The notes beneath the pieces were generated by a model. It was not told the origin of the DNA. It searched no databases and worked only from the letters and a program-made list of their open reading frames with translations. Source: Megachile rotundata (taxonomy: Eukaryota > Arthropoda > Insecta > Hymenoptera > Megachilidae). Taken from it: a stretch of DNA of 64,000 nucleotides. Shown piece by piece: positions 1 through 12,640 of this stretch. Both the position numbers and the translations under genes were made by a program. The stretch lies in NCBI RefSeq assembly GCF_050947335.1, contig NC_134989.1, forward strand, positions 10,471,501 to 10,535,500, given 5' to 3'. The stretch's first letter is position 1. Each line of letters begins with the position of its first letter.

Positions 1-480
1 CCAAATTCTAAATCTTCCAAATTCCATTATTTCCTAATTCCAAATCTTCCAAATTCTTCAATTTCTCAAATGCCAAATTTTCCAAATCCCTAATTTTCTC
101 AAATCCCAAAATTTCCAAATTCCAAAACTTCCAAATTCCAAAACTTCCAAATTTCAAAACTTCCAAATTCTAAAACTTCCAAATTCCAAAACTTCCAAAT
201 TTCAAAACTTCCTAATTCCAAATCTTCCAAATTCCAAATCTTCCAAATTCCAAATCTTCCAAATTCCAAATCTTCCAAATTCCAAATCTTCCAAATTCCA
301 AATCTTCCAAATTCCAAATCTTCCAAATTCCAAATCTTCCAAATTCCAAATCTTCCAAATTCCAAATCTTCCAAATTCTAAATTTTCCAAATTCCAAATC
401 TTCCAAATTCCAAAATTTCCAAATCATCAAGCTTCCCAAATCCCTAAATTCCCAAATTCTCAAACCCCCAAATCTACAAA
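1..480. repeat. 16-bp minisatellite, variant CCAAATTCCAAATCTT
   Basis: Tandem array of CCAAATTCCAAATCTT, nearly perfect from about 205 to 370 and degenerate on both sides. The unit is two related 8-mers. The plus strand has almost no G, so the array is strongly strand-asymmetric. Open frames across it on the minus strand are only the translation of the repeat. It may extend left of the window. Confidence 0.95.
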
Positions 481-1470
481 TTTCCAACCTCAAAAATTTC
501 CCCAAAAAAATATCCAAATAAAATTGGATATATCCAATTTCTCCTCCTCTCCCTATATCGCCATTTATCGCAACGATGCCTTCTATGGAACTAACCCTCA
601 CTCCTCTTTATAAATAAATCACCAATTCTAACCTAACAAATTTCACTAAATAAAATTCCTTACAATCTCTAAACCTCACTGCAAAGAGATTCCAAGATAA
701 AAGTGTAACATTTCCAACGCAACACAAGCTGTTCTCCCCAAAAAGAAGAAACAATCGTAAAGAGAGTGTGAAAAAGCCAAGAACAGCGAAATAAAATAAA
801 ATGTGACTTCGTTCCTTGTGTAACATAAATGTAAAGGCGTTAACAAACTCGCTGAAAGAAGTTAAGGCTTTTCTTGAATGAAAAAGGGGTGCTAAGATTG
901 ATAAATGGTGTCTGCGCCCTTCGTAATTAATTAAATACACTTAATTCACACGAAAAATCGGGTTAAGAAGCGACCTGTGCTTTTCAAACATTTTCCACCA
1001 ATTGAGCAGATTCCACGTTGTGAGAAAGATTAATGAAACGAGATTTATGTTCAGTTATATGTACAATTTAGGGGCTGTTTAATAAACCCTCGTAATGTTT
1101 CACCTGCAACTTTCGCGAGATATTTCGAGATTAAAGTTACACGCTTTTCATAAACTCTGTAAATTAATCACGGATGAATATGATAAACAACTTTGCTGCT
1201 GGATAGAGGATGCATATTACTGATAAGTAACATTAATTTTTAATGAAATTTATTTTAGAAGCTATTTTCTTTCCTGAGTTTTTATTAGTTTTTGAATGTT
1301 TGATGCTTTATGAATAATTTTATGATGAAGAGAAAATGTTGATGAAATAAAAGATATATGTTTGAAATAAATATTTGTATATTATTTGTGATTGAGATAA
1401 AACTTCAGGGGTAGAAAAATAAAGGTTGAAATTTTTTAATTTGTTACATTTTTAATGTCTGATTATTTGA
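481..1470. other. AT-rich intergenic sequence, no gene seen
   Basis: No recognisable coding exon, RNA gene or mobile element. A 110-codon open frame on the minus strand (608-940) has no family resemblance and no convincing splice context, so it is not called. Confidence 0.6.
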
Positions 1471-1782
1471 AAGATTGAAAATTGAAGATTTTTAAGGTTA
1501 TTGAAAATTGAGAAATTTTTGAGGTTGGTGGAAATTAAGAAATTTCTGAGATTGTTGAAAATTGTGATATTTTTAAAATTGTTGAAAATGGATAATTATC
1601 TGAGGTTGTTGAAAATTGCAAAATTTTTGAGGTTGTTGAAAATTGCAAAATTTTTGAGATTGTTGAAAATTGAGAAATTTCTGAGGTTGTTAAAAATGGA
1701 GAATTTTCTGAGGTTATTAAAAATTGAGAAGTTTTTGAGATTTCTAAAGTTCAAAACTAATTTAAAAGTAACCTTAAAATAA
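1471..1782 (+). repeat. 27-bp minisatellite that stays in frame
   Basis: Tandem 27-bp repeat with core GTTGTTGAAAATTG followed by an A/T-rich tail ending in GAG. Because 27 is nine codons, one plus-strand frame stays open to the stop at 1782 and reads as a repeated Leu/Lys-rich 9-residue unit (like LLKIEKFLR). The first ATG in that frame is at 1588. A real peptide is possible but unsupported. Confidence 0.85.
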
Positions 1783-2260
1783 TCAAAAACTAAGTTAAAA
1801 CTAATTCAAAATTAACTTGAAACTTACCTAAAATTAAACTAAAACTAATCAAAAATAAATTGAAAACAAATCCAAAGCTATATCAAAATTAACCTGGTAA
1901 TAATCAAAAACTAATACAAAGCTAACCTAAAATTGAGTCGAAACTAACTGGAAACTAACCTAAAATTAATTGAAAAGTATCTTGAAACTAACCTAAAATT
2001 AATTCGAAACTAACTTGAAACTAACCTAAAATTAATTCGAAACTAACTCGAAACTAACCTAAAATGAATTGGAAACTAACTTGAACCTAACCTAAAATTA
2101 ATTCAAAACTAACTCGAAACTAACCTAAAATTAATTAGACAGTATCTTGAAACTAACCTAAAATTAATTTAAAACTAACTTGAAACTAACCTAAAATTAA
2201 TTAAAAATTAACTTGAATCTTACCTAACACTAACTCAAATCCACCTAATACAATCTTCCA
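1783..2260. repeat. About 33-bp tandem repeat (AACTAACCTAAAATTAATT)
   Basis: Tandem array alternating AACTAACCTAAAATTAATT with a CGAAACTAACTTG-like segment, giving a period near 33 bp with point variation. It directly follows the 27-bp array. No coding potential. Confidence 0.85.
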
Positions 2261-3830
2261 ACATACTTTCCCGCAATCAACAATAACTTCCACAATTTCC
2301 ACAAAATACAAAAATCCCTAAGAACAAAAACATCAATAATCTCTCCAACCTAAATTAACAAATCTGCAACATACACACATATATAATGAACCTGATTGGT
2401 CAAGCGTCCTACCTGTAGCAACACGTCTTTTGCGTGTGCAAATTAACTGTTACACGATTCGGCAACAAGCTCGTGTAAATTTTGCGGGCTAATTGCAAGA
2501 GCAAACATGGAGGAGCTGAAACACGTGCAGGTTGTCACACAATATCGTCATGGATGATAAACGTCGGCAAACTCGGCCTTAAGATCCGTCGATTGAACAA
2601 ATGTAATTCCCTCCATCAAATATTGACATCAAATCGGATCGTTGTAACGTAAGACCGAAAGCAGAATCCGCGTTATTGCAATTTCTAACCGTGGGAGAAG
2701 AGGAACGGAAGTTACGTATGCTTGAAAATAAACGTGGCTAAAAGGGTATTCACCCAGGTGATTTATACGGTCGATATTTTCGCTTGATTTTTAGTTTCTT
2801 CCGCTGCAGAGTTAATATTTTTCGGGAATATTTTCTATTACTTTTCTATTGATTAGGATATTTTTTATTACTTCCTAATTTAGTTTGAAGCAATGGATAA
2901 TATAATAAATATTTTTTTTTTTGTGAATTAGGGTCGTAGGTAAATTGAATTGTAAGAATTTGTCTATTTTAGTAAATGAAAATAAGCTTCTTTCTTTCTG
3001 TAATTTTTGAGTTAGAACATTTTTTAAAAATTAAATTTTCTTAACATAAGAATAATGTATGTCAAGACACGAATATTTGGATTAATTTTGACACTTAAAT
3101 TTTGTCATGAAATATAAATTATTAATTGTTGGAAAACATAAAAAAGTGAAATATGTTTATAATATTTATATATTAGTGATATTTGCTTATGAATTTATTT
3201 GCTGAAAAATTACATTGTACATAAATATTCATATGGATTCATATGTAAATATACATATGTTTCCACATGTACATATACCTGTTAGGTCTACTAAAAAACA
3301 CTATGACATATTAATAAAATTACACATCACATTATATCACCTATTTTCACTTCATCCACCAAGAAATTAAACCAAAAACTAAAAGATTCCTATATCAAAA
3401 CAATAATTAAAATTGCATACTAATAATCTAACAATATAACAGTAAAATATAAAACCAAAACCTGATCTCAATATTGATATTAATATTCTCCAGATACTTA
3501 ATCGGAAAAATGTCATTTATAGTCTGATTGGATCATCTTTTATTACGAAATTGCATCGTTAGCCTCTTGTGCATATGTACCGCGCAAATCACTTACAAAG
3601 CCCCTAGTCATTTATCATACTTAGCGTACCCGCACACACGCACGTCATTTTTTAATAACGGGAAAAATACGACAAGTGTTTAACCAACGTTAACACGTGC
3701 AGCAGACATATATGCCGCGTACACGTGGAGATAAGAACGAAATTTATCCCTGCAAATTAACAGATGTGTGATATTTACGAATAATAAGTTCGGTTTTGTG
3801 GATTCGTTTTATGACATTTGAGGATTTAGA
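2261..3830. other. Intergenic, no gene seen
   Basis: A less AT-rich patch lies at about 2400-2760, then AT-rich sequence. I see no exon with matching splice sites, no tRNA and no terminal inverted repeats. Confidence 0.55.
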
Positions 3831-4700
3831 AATTTCAGAAATAAGATAATTTCAATGTTTTTGAAATGTTGAAAATTTGGGGAATTTAGGGGACTTGAGG
3901 AATTTAGGAAATTTGGGGATTTTGGGGAATTTAAGGAATTTGAGAAATTTGGACATTTTGGGTAAATTGGGGAATTTTAAGGGTTTGGAGAATTAGGGAA
4001 ATTTGGGGAATTTGGAATTTAGCGGATTTGGAATTTGGGAGACTTGGAATTTGGGGGATTTGGGATTTGGGGGATTTGGGATTTGGGGGATTTGGGATTT
4101 GGGGGATTTGGAATTCGGGGGATTTGGAATTTGGGAGATTTGGAATTTGGGGGGTTTGAAAATTGGGAGATTTGGAATTTGGGGGAATTGGAATTTTGGG
4201 AGATTTGGAATTTGGGGGAATTGGAATTGGGGGATTTGGAATTCGGTGGATTTGGAATTCGGGGGATTTGGAATTTGGGGGATTTGAAAATTGGGAGATT
4301 TGAAATTTGGGGGATTTGGAATTTGGGGAATTTGGAATTTGGGAAATTTGGAATTTGGGGGATTTGAAATTTGGGAGATTTGGAATTTGGGGGAATTGGA
4401 ATTGGGGGATTTGGAATTCGGTGAATTTGGAATTCGGGGGATTTGGAATTTGGGGGATTTGAAAATTGGGAGATTTGGAATTTGGGGAATTTGGAATTCG
4501 AGAGATTTGGAATTTGAGAAATTTGGAATTTGGGGGATTTGAAAATTGGGAGATTTGGAATTTGGGGGATTTGGAATTGGGGGGATTTGGAATTCGAGAG
4601 ATTTGGAATTTGAGAAATTTGGAATTTGGAGAATTTGGAATTTGGGAGATTTGGAATTTGGGGAATTAGAAATTTGAGGAATTGGAAATTTAAGGAATTG
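3831..4700. repeat. 16-bp G-rich minisatellite (ATTTGGAATTTGGGGG)
   Basis: Tandem array of about 16-bp units, ATTTGGAATTTGGGGG and variants, with longer blocks repeated (for example segments carrying GAATTCGG and GAAAATTGGGAG). The G-rich strand is plus. Positions 4053-4105 are an exact GGGGGATTTGGGATTT alternation with seven G-tracts. Long open frames on both strands (for example 3993-4787 minus) arise from the repeat. Confidence 0.95.
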
Positions 4701-7620
4701 GAAATTCATTAATATTGAATTTTGAAGATTTGTTAATCTGAATGCACTCCAAATCAAAATACACTCAACAATTACAAATCGATTCACAATGCACCATCTT
4801 TATATCACAGTTCATAACGAAACATCAAAAGTTTGTCTATAGATTGCATATGACCGGAGGTTATTAGCCAGTTAAGTTCAATGTTACATCCTGTTTGAGT
4901 GTCATAGAAGGTTCCAGCACTCCCCAGTTACCTTTTGACGTTACTCAGATAATCTATTATGATCATGTCACTTGTTAATTCCGTCGATATTGTTGTTTTA
5001 TCACTTCCTGATCTGTCGAACAACTGATGGATATTATCAGATATAGATGTCTGTTATCGTTTTTTCGCATCATCGATCTGTTCAATTCGTTTGTGTCACT
5101 TCTGACGGGTCTTCGAACGTCTTCCAGACGTCTTCATCTCTTAATTTTTGAAAAAACATCAATCAATTTTATCTTTACATCTGTTGTTCACGGGGATCAA
5201 ATGTCAGACGTGGAATATTTTATCTTTGTGAATAATAAGTTTTATTTATGTTGGAAGATTATGAGATTATGGTTTCTGTAATTTTATCTTTGCAAGGTTA
5301 AAAAAATTGTCAGATGGATGTTTGATATGGAAAATTAATTATTATGCATTTTTTTTTTTAAATTTCATGTTTATACTGAAAGAAAATTAAATAATAAAAA
5401 TTCTTAAAATTATACAATACGAATTTTGCTGAATTTGATGCAAAATTACAAATTTAATTAACATAATTACTTATGCATTCAATAAATGATCAGTCAATAG
5501 GTTTTGGACCTTTATTATACAAAATAAAATTCTAGTATTGTTTCTTTAATTTTGTTTATATTTATATTGAAAAAAAAATTGAATAATAAAAATTCTGTCA
5601 GATGTTGCAGAATTTATTGCAAAATTACAAGCTTGATCAGCATAATTATTTCTATGTATAATAAATATTTAATTGATATATGTTGGACGTATTATACAAA
5701 TTTAAATTGTAGTATGTTTTCATTAATTTTGATGTTTGTGTTCGAACGAAATTTAATTTTAATAATGATTCAATTAATGTAAAATCCATAGCAGGATTAA
5801 AAATTAAACGTAATTGCTCGCGTGCTTAATAACTAACCAGCTGCACGTGGCACACATTATCGACATAATATATTCTACTTTATAGTTGCAAAGTAGCAAG
5901 CATAATTACCCGCTTTAGTGAAATATTACGGGAACGCTGGGTTCGTAATTTTTCCTAAAATTCCCAAATATAATTAGAGTTTACCAGGAAAAATTTCTTT
6001 CTCAAAATTCGTTTCTTCAGCCCGAAAATATACACCGAAGATGAATCTTCGATGAATATCGATTCACGGTAAAAGGTTTGTCAGCCATGTTATACAGAAT
6101 ATTACGTCAGTTCTAATTTCAGACGATCTGTGATTAAGAATTTCGTGATGCTCGATTTTCCAAAAATCCGTGGATTTATATTTACACGCGCCGTCATACG
6201 TGTTCTCGGGGAAATTCGAAAAAATGCTTCTTTAAATATATCGCCGAACAGATGCACGAAAGACTCCAGAAAAATATATTTAACCTGAAGAACTATAGTT
6301 CATTAGGTATGTTGCAGATCTTGGCAGATTATAAACAGGGGGGAAGCATTTTCTGCACTTAACCTCAAACTTAAGATTAACCTAAAACTTCAATTTTAAT
6401 TTAATAAGCAATTAAAATATTTTACTACAACACTTGATTATCGAAAACAGAAAATAATTAATAAATATAGACAGGTTACAGTAATTATGCAACTTAGTAT
6501 TTGTAAATTATTTTTAGGAATATTTATAGCAATTACTGAATAAGTTTTTGATGAAGACTTCTTTGATGAAGAAAGTCACTAGAATTATTAGAGTAACTGA
6601 ACATCTAATTAATTTAGGGATAATGTTTAGTAAAATACATGAAGAAATGATGAATAATAATTAAACTCAATTACTTCATCATTCTTTTTTAAATACATTA
6701 CAAATATATCGATAAATAATTTTAAAATCACACATGTATTTTTTGAGGTTAATTCACAAAGTTTAAGTTGTATTTTATACAATTAATAGCAACGTAAATG
6801 TAATACAAAATAAAATAATGTATCCAAAAATTAAATTCAGTAAGATTCATCTTGTCTAAATATTCAAGTACATAAATAATTTAAAAAATCACATATTTTA
6901 TTTAGATTAATACACAGAATTACAGGTTAAATTTTATACAATCAATTAAAAAATAAATGTAATACAATAATATTAACAATACTAATAAAACAACAATTTT
7001 ACAATAATAATAAAATAAAATAATATAAATTCATCAATCTGATAAACACACAAACACACCTTGTTGCATTTAACTAATCTCGCCACTATTTCACTAAAAT
7101 CTTCGTATCCCAAAAACAGAACAAATTCCCCGAAACTATACTTAAAACCGTAGATACAAATCACATGTAAATTCGACCCAAGAGAAAGCAGCACAAAAAG
7201 CAAAGTTGCATAAAACCTTGCACGCGATATTAAATGCAAACGCGAATGCAAAGCCCGCTGACCCGTAATTAATAAAAGCGGTATGTTTTCTTCGAGGAAA
7301 AGAAAACGGCTCACCCTTTCATGCAAGCCAATGAATTCGAGATACGACATTGAAATCTCGAAAATGCATCTATTCCGTTTCACGTTGCCGCGGGAGATAA
7401 GCCGACCAAATGAGATGCAATAATTCACACGATACTACTAATGCTCTACGTGATGCATCATATCAGCAACAAAATTCGTGCTCCATTTACCTGTTCACGC
7501 CATATAACCCGAGTTACTTATATACGGGACAAAGATCGTGAAAGTTCACGTTACAGGGGGAGAGATAATGTCGTGGTAGAAAAGGGATGATGTGAAAGAC
7601 ATTTTTAGAGGGGATGTAGT
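4701..7620. other. AT-rich intergenic sequence, no gene seen
   Basis: Mostly A/T-rich unique sequence with a few moderately GC-rich stretches (about 4800-5200 and 7200-7560). The longest open frame, 148 codons on the minus strand at 6982-7428, has no recognisable domain and is not called. Confidence 0.5.
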
Positions 7621-8600
7621 TGATGTGTGGATTTTTCATTTTTAGTGAGGAGGTTTGAGTTGTGTTGGAGGATTTGGAGGTTTGGTTTGGGAGTTGGGGA
7701 GGTGGGTATTTTGGAGATATAGAGAGGCGTGTTGGGGTGTGAGAAATTAGAAATTTAGGAATTGGGGTGTGAGGAATTTGGAAATTTGGGAATTGGGGTA
7801 TGAGGAATTTGGAAATTTGGAAATTGGGGTGTGAGAAATTTGGAAATTTGGAAATTGGGGGTTTAGGAATTGGGGTGTGAGAAATTTGGAAATTTGGGAA
7901 TTAGGGGTTGTGGAATTTGGGGTGTGAGGAATTTGGAAATTTGGGAATTGGGGGTTGTGGGATTTGGGGTGTGAGGAATTTGGAAATTTAGGAATTGGGG
8001 TGTGAGAAATTTGGAAATTTGGGAATTAGGGGTTGTGGATTTTGGGTTGTGAGGAATTTGGAAATTTGGGAATTGGGGGTTGTGGGATTTGGGGTGTGAG
8101 GAATTTGGAAATTTAGAAATTGGGGTGTGAGGAATTTGGAAATTTGGGAATTGGGGTATGAGGTATTTGGAAATTTGGAAATTGGGGTGTGAGAAATTTG
8201 GAAATTTGGAAATTGGGGTGTGAGAAATTTGGAAATTTGGAAATTGGGGGTTTAGGAATTGGGGTGTGAGAAATTTGGAAATTTGGAAATTGGGGGTTTA
8301 GGAATTGGGGTGTGAGAAATTTGGAAATTTGGGAATTAGGGGTTGTGGGATTTGGGGTGTGAGGAATTTGGAAATTTAGGAATTGGGGTGTGAGGAATTT
8401 GGAAATTTGGGAATTAGGGGTTCTGAAAATTGGGGTGTGAGGAATTTGGAAATTTGGGAATTGGGATGTGAGGAATTTGAAAATTTGAGGATTGGGATGT
8501 GAGAAATTTGAAAATTTGGGAATTGGGGCGTGAGAAATTTGAAAATTTAGAAATTGGGGTGTGAAAAATTTAGAAAATGGAATTTTGAAAATTTAAGAAT
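7621..8600. repeat. 31-bp minisatellite (GAGGAATTTGGAAATTTGGG / AATTGGGGTGT)
   Basis: Tandem array with period about 31 bp. Each unit contains GGAATTTGGAAATTTGGGAA followed by TTGGGGTGTGA. The G-rich strand is plus. Some units carry an insertion such as GGGGTTGTGGGATTT, giving longer composite units. The core is the same AATTTGG word seen in the other arrays of the window. Confidence 0.95.
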
Positions 8601-9390
8601 TGGTTATTTGTCAACCAAGAAAATTGCAACCTTAAAAATTAAAAAATTAAAACTATAGAAAGAAAACTATTAAACATGTCAACATCTACAAACTCAAAGT
8701 TTCCTCAAATTCCGTCCTCTTTCAAAATTTTCAAATTTTCCACCCAACAGTTTTACTAGTTTCCAAATCACCAAGTCCACACGCATATCCCAAAATGGAA
8801 TCCAGTAAAGTTCCTCTAAATCAACGTTTCACCAAAGTATGTACATATTCTCCTTACAATTCCCATAAATCTCATAGTTATGAATTCACGACAGAAATGT
8901 AGTATCTGCGTTACCCCAAAATTACATGAATGTATACAGGTTTGAAAGCTAAATATTTCATCATGCAACTTATCTCGTCGTTGGCGTACAATCAACGAGA
9001 AATTTATTTCATACATCCTGTCAGCAATTTGTTCCACCATGTATATCTGTACACCTAAAAGTGTATACGCACTTAAATATAACTATGTTACAAATCTTAG
9101 AAGTATACTTGCAGATACTTGGAAACCGAATGATTAAGCATCTTCTAAATTCTAAATATAACTAGACTTCTTTCCTAGCTATGCTAAAAATTTTGCCGGG
9201 GTTCATCATAGTAGCAGACGTAGGATGTGTTACGTAAACGGTGTTTGGGCGAAGAGAAAAATTATTAGAGGATGAAAGAATGTGGGTTGAAAGGAATATG
9301 TCAGTTGTTTTATAAATCGGTTTTGGGTATAGGGAGAATGCAATTGAATTTTTGAATTTTGGTATTTATGAATTTAGAAATATTTTGGGT
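8601..9390. other. Unique spacer between two arrays
   Basis: Non-repetitive sequence between the 31-bp array and the CACATAT array. No exon or RNA gene recognised. Confidence 0.5.
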
Positions 9391-9990
9391 TTGATTACTT
9401 CCAATTCACTAAGAAATTTTCCAATTCACTAAGTTACTTTCTCATTCCCTAGTTCCTAAAATTGTTAAATACCCAATTCCTAAATTTTCAAATTTTTTAC
9501 ATCTCAATTTCTAAATTTTGAAATTTCTCACACCTCAATTTCCAAGGTCCCAAATTTCTAAATCCCAATTCCACATATTCCAATTTCCACGTATTCCAAT
9601 TCCACATATCCCAATTTCACATATCCCAATTTCCACACATTCCAATTCCCACATATCCCAATTCCCACATATTCCAATTCCCACATATCCCAATTCCACA
9701 TATCCCAATTCCACATATCTCAATTTCCACATATCCCAATTCCCACATATTCCAATTCCCACATATCCCAATTCCACATATCCCAATTCCACATATCTCA
9801 ATTTCCACACATCCCGATTCCCATATATTCCAATTTCCACATATCCCAATTCCCATATTTCCAAATTTCTAAATCCCCAATTCCCAAATTCCCAAATTTC
9901 TCACACCCCAATTCCCATATTTCCAAATTTCTGAATCCCCAATTCCTAATTTCTAAAATCTTCCGAATCTCCAAATCAACTTAATTGCAA
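9391..9990. repeat. 15/16-bp minisatellite (CCCAATTCCCACATAT)
   Basis: Tandem units alternating CCCAATTCCCACATAT and CCCAATTCCACATAT, with degenerate borders that revert to the CCAAATTTC word. C-rich strand is plus. The open frames at 9518-9934 (plus) and 9535-9864 (minus) are translations of this array. Confidence 0.95.
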
Positions 9991-10560
9991 TTCTAAAAAA
10001 TTTTCCATAAAAACCCTCACTACCCATCCATATACAACCTCCTCTCAAACATCACTAAACCTTCATACTCCCAACTTACATTTCCCATTTTCCAATTCCC
10101 AAACACCATATTCTTAACTCTTCCCTTATTCATCTCACAATTTTGTAATAAGGAAGTTAACACTTCGAATTACTCATTCAAGTACTTAGCAACAATTACA
10201 CTTCATGACTTATTTCAAGCGTCCATCTTCAAGAAGTAAATGAATGCGCTGTTATCGAACCAGATGCAGTTCCGCGATGAACATGCACAAAGGACGTTCT
10301 GTACGAATCATCTCAAGTGTAAAATGCATTCAAGGTTTCTCATCGACTGATCTTACTTAATGCGGTTGTTTATCATCTATGTTTGCACCATGAAAACAGA
10401 AATGGACGAGAAAATGCGCGCGAACGCTGCGGAACTCGTTACTCCCCTGAAACTGTTTCAAATTTAGCATCGCGATGGCTGCCAACCACTATGACACTGC
10501 TTTATTGAAACTGAATATTTATTGTTCTATAGTTATGTGTATTTTTGTAGTTACTGAGAG
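9991..10560. other. Intergenic, no gene seen
   Basis: Unique sequence, somewhat less AT-rich around 10230-10500. No supported gene. Confidence 0.5.
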
Positions 10561-10910
10561 TATTTTTATGTAGGTTGGGTTATCTTGGTTATGGTATTTA
10601 GGTTAGAGTATAGATTATGTAATATTAAGTTATGGTAGAGGTTAATTTATGTTAGGTTGGAATATTAGGTTATGGTGCATAGGACACCGTATTGGATTAT
10701 GTGTATAGGTTAGAGAATAGGTTAGGTTATAATATTAAATTATAGTATATTAGGTTAATCTTTTAGGTTGATCAATTAAATTAGAATTCGATATTAGGTA
10801 CATAGGTTAAGATACGACATTAGATTATAGTATACAGGTTAGATATTAATTTATAATGCATAGATTAGAACAAAGTACTAGGTCACAATAAATTAGAATA
10901 TTACTATAGA
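10561..10910. repeat. Degenerate TTAGGTTATGGTA-type repeat
   Basis: Repeated words TTAGGTTA, GGTTATGGTA and ATAGGTTAGA recur with irregular spacing. The pattern is too diverged to fix a period. It is noted because TTAGG is the ancestral insect telomere word, but the arrangement here is irregular and internal. Confidence 0.5.
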
Positions 10911-11760
10911 CACTTGTCTGTAACTTTTTCTTATTACAAAAAGAATTCTACCTAAAATTAAAAATAAAATATAATAATTGTAAATATTTAACGCAATATT
11001 CCTTCATACTATTACTTTTCAACTCCCAAATATCAAAAATCGATCTGTCAGCTTACAAACAAACGAAAGCAATATTTGTAATATTTGCAATGCTCGCAAT
11101 ATTTGTAAAACAAAATAAAATAAAGATAGAAATAATCAATTTTTATTTGAAGAAATGATGTACATATTTGAAGGGAAACAGGACATAGTAAATTGCTCGC
11201 AATTAAAATTTCGTTTACAAGTGATCGGCTAAAATTCCGAGACGTCAGAGACGCGAATGCAAATGAAACTGATGGGAACGATGAGACGCGATATTCATTA
11301 TTCTGAACGTAGAAACTGGGTTCGATTGCCCGGTGAATGCACCCGCAGAACAGATAGTTGGTCAGGTTGTACTATAAATAACGGAAGTTAGCATGTTGGC
11401 GCTTGAAAGTTATTCCTGCGGCGCCTTCGGTCAGACATGCACTTGACTCGACAATACCTTTCGTGACATAACTCTTTGCCACGTGTTCGATAAATTTCAC
11501 CTTTGACTCCCCTGATCGGTGATCAATCAGATAACGTTTTCGTGTGAATCGTACCGTAACGTTTCGCTGAATGTGGTTATGGCGAAACACGAAAACAAAT
11601 TGAACCTTGCATATTTCTGTTGTGTTTGCGGGTATGGTAACATTCGGTAGAATGATCGATTACTCGATTTTCCTGTGTCTCAGATTCGTTGGAGACTTTA
11701 TGGTTAGGTTAATCCTTCATGAAATCAGTATTTGTTTGAGGAAGACATGTATTAATTTGT
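10911..11760. other. Intergenic, no gene seen
   Basis: Unique sequence with a moderately GC-rich patch at about 11200-11600. No exon or RNA gene recognised. Confidence 0.5.
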
Positions 11761-12640
11761 TTAAGTACAAATTTTCCACATATGTATTTTTTCCACATAT
11801 GAAATTTTTTTTACATATATATTTTTATCTTTAACGAAAAACTTATGTAGTTATATCTATTAAACTAAGTTGATGACTTAGTATATGTTTAGTAAAGGCA
11901 AGAAAAAATTTTTCCACATATGTACTTTTTCCATATGTGACACTTTTTCCACATATGTGCTTTTCATCCAACAAAGGACTTTCATAGCTATGTCTACTAA
12001 TCCTTCCTGAATTAGTATTAGTCTAATAAAGACCAAGGATAATTTTCAGAATATATATTTTTTTCCACACATGACATCTTTTCCGCATATACACTTTTCA
12101 TCCAACTAAAGACTTTCATGATTATGTCTGTTAATCGTTTGTGAAATAACATTTGTTTAATGAAGATGAAAGAAAATTTTCCACATATGCACTTTTCCCA
12201 CATTTGACTTTTTTTACATAACATATATGTTTTTCGTTCAATGCTAGACTTTTATGGTTATGTGTATTGATCGTTTGTGAATTAGCATTTGTTTAGTAAA
12301 GACAAGGACAAATTTTCCATATATGTATTTTTTTCCACATGTGATGATTTTTTCACATATATGTTTTTGGTTCAACAAAAAACTGTTTGTAGCTATGTAT
12401 ACTAATCATTCATAAATTAGTACATGTTTAATAAAGACCAATGCATATTTTCCACATATGTATTTTTTTCCACATATGATGACTTTTTCACATATATGTT
12501 TTTTGTACAAAGACAGACTTTTAATGGTTGTGTCTATTAATCATTCGTGAATTAGTATGTGTTCAGTAAAGACAAGAAAAAAATTGTCCACATATGTATT
12601 TCTTCCACATGTGACAACTTTTCCACATATGTCCTCCAAC
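11761..12640. repeat. 135-bp satellite, 6-7 copies, rich in CACATATG
   Basis: A marker word (AGTAAAGACAAG and variants) recurs at 11891, 12025, 12159, 12295, 12430 and 12565, spacing 134-136 bp. Each copy also has one to three CACATATG or CATATATG palindromes in TTTTCC-rich context and an ATTAGTAT-like segment. Copies are diverged. No transposon ends were seen. Confidence 0.9.

Noticed and set aside
4053..4105. Telomere repeat
   Set aside because: GGGATTT units are telomere-like, but the run is short, internal and flanked by degenerate minisatellite, with no terminal position.
6982..7428. 148-codon open frame on minus
   Set aside because: No domain, no coding-like composition, and its C-terminal part is AT-rich low-complexity sequence.
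10561..10910. Ancestral TTAGG telomere array
   Set aside because: The TTAGG words are irregularly spaced and mixed with other sequence; no tandem TTAGG run.
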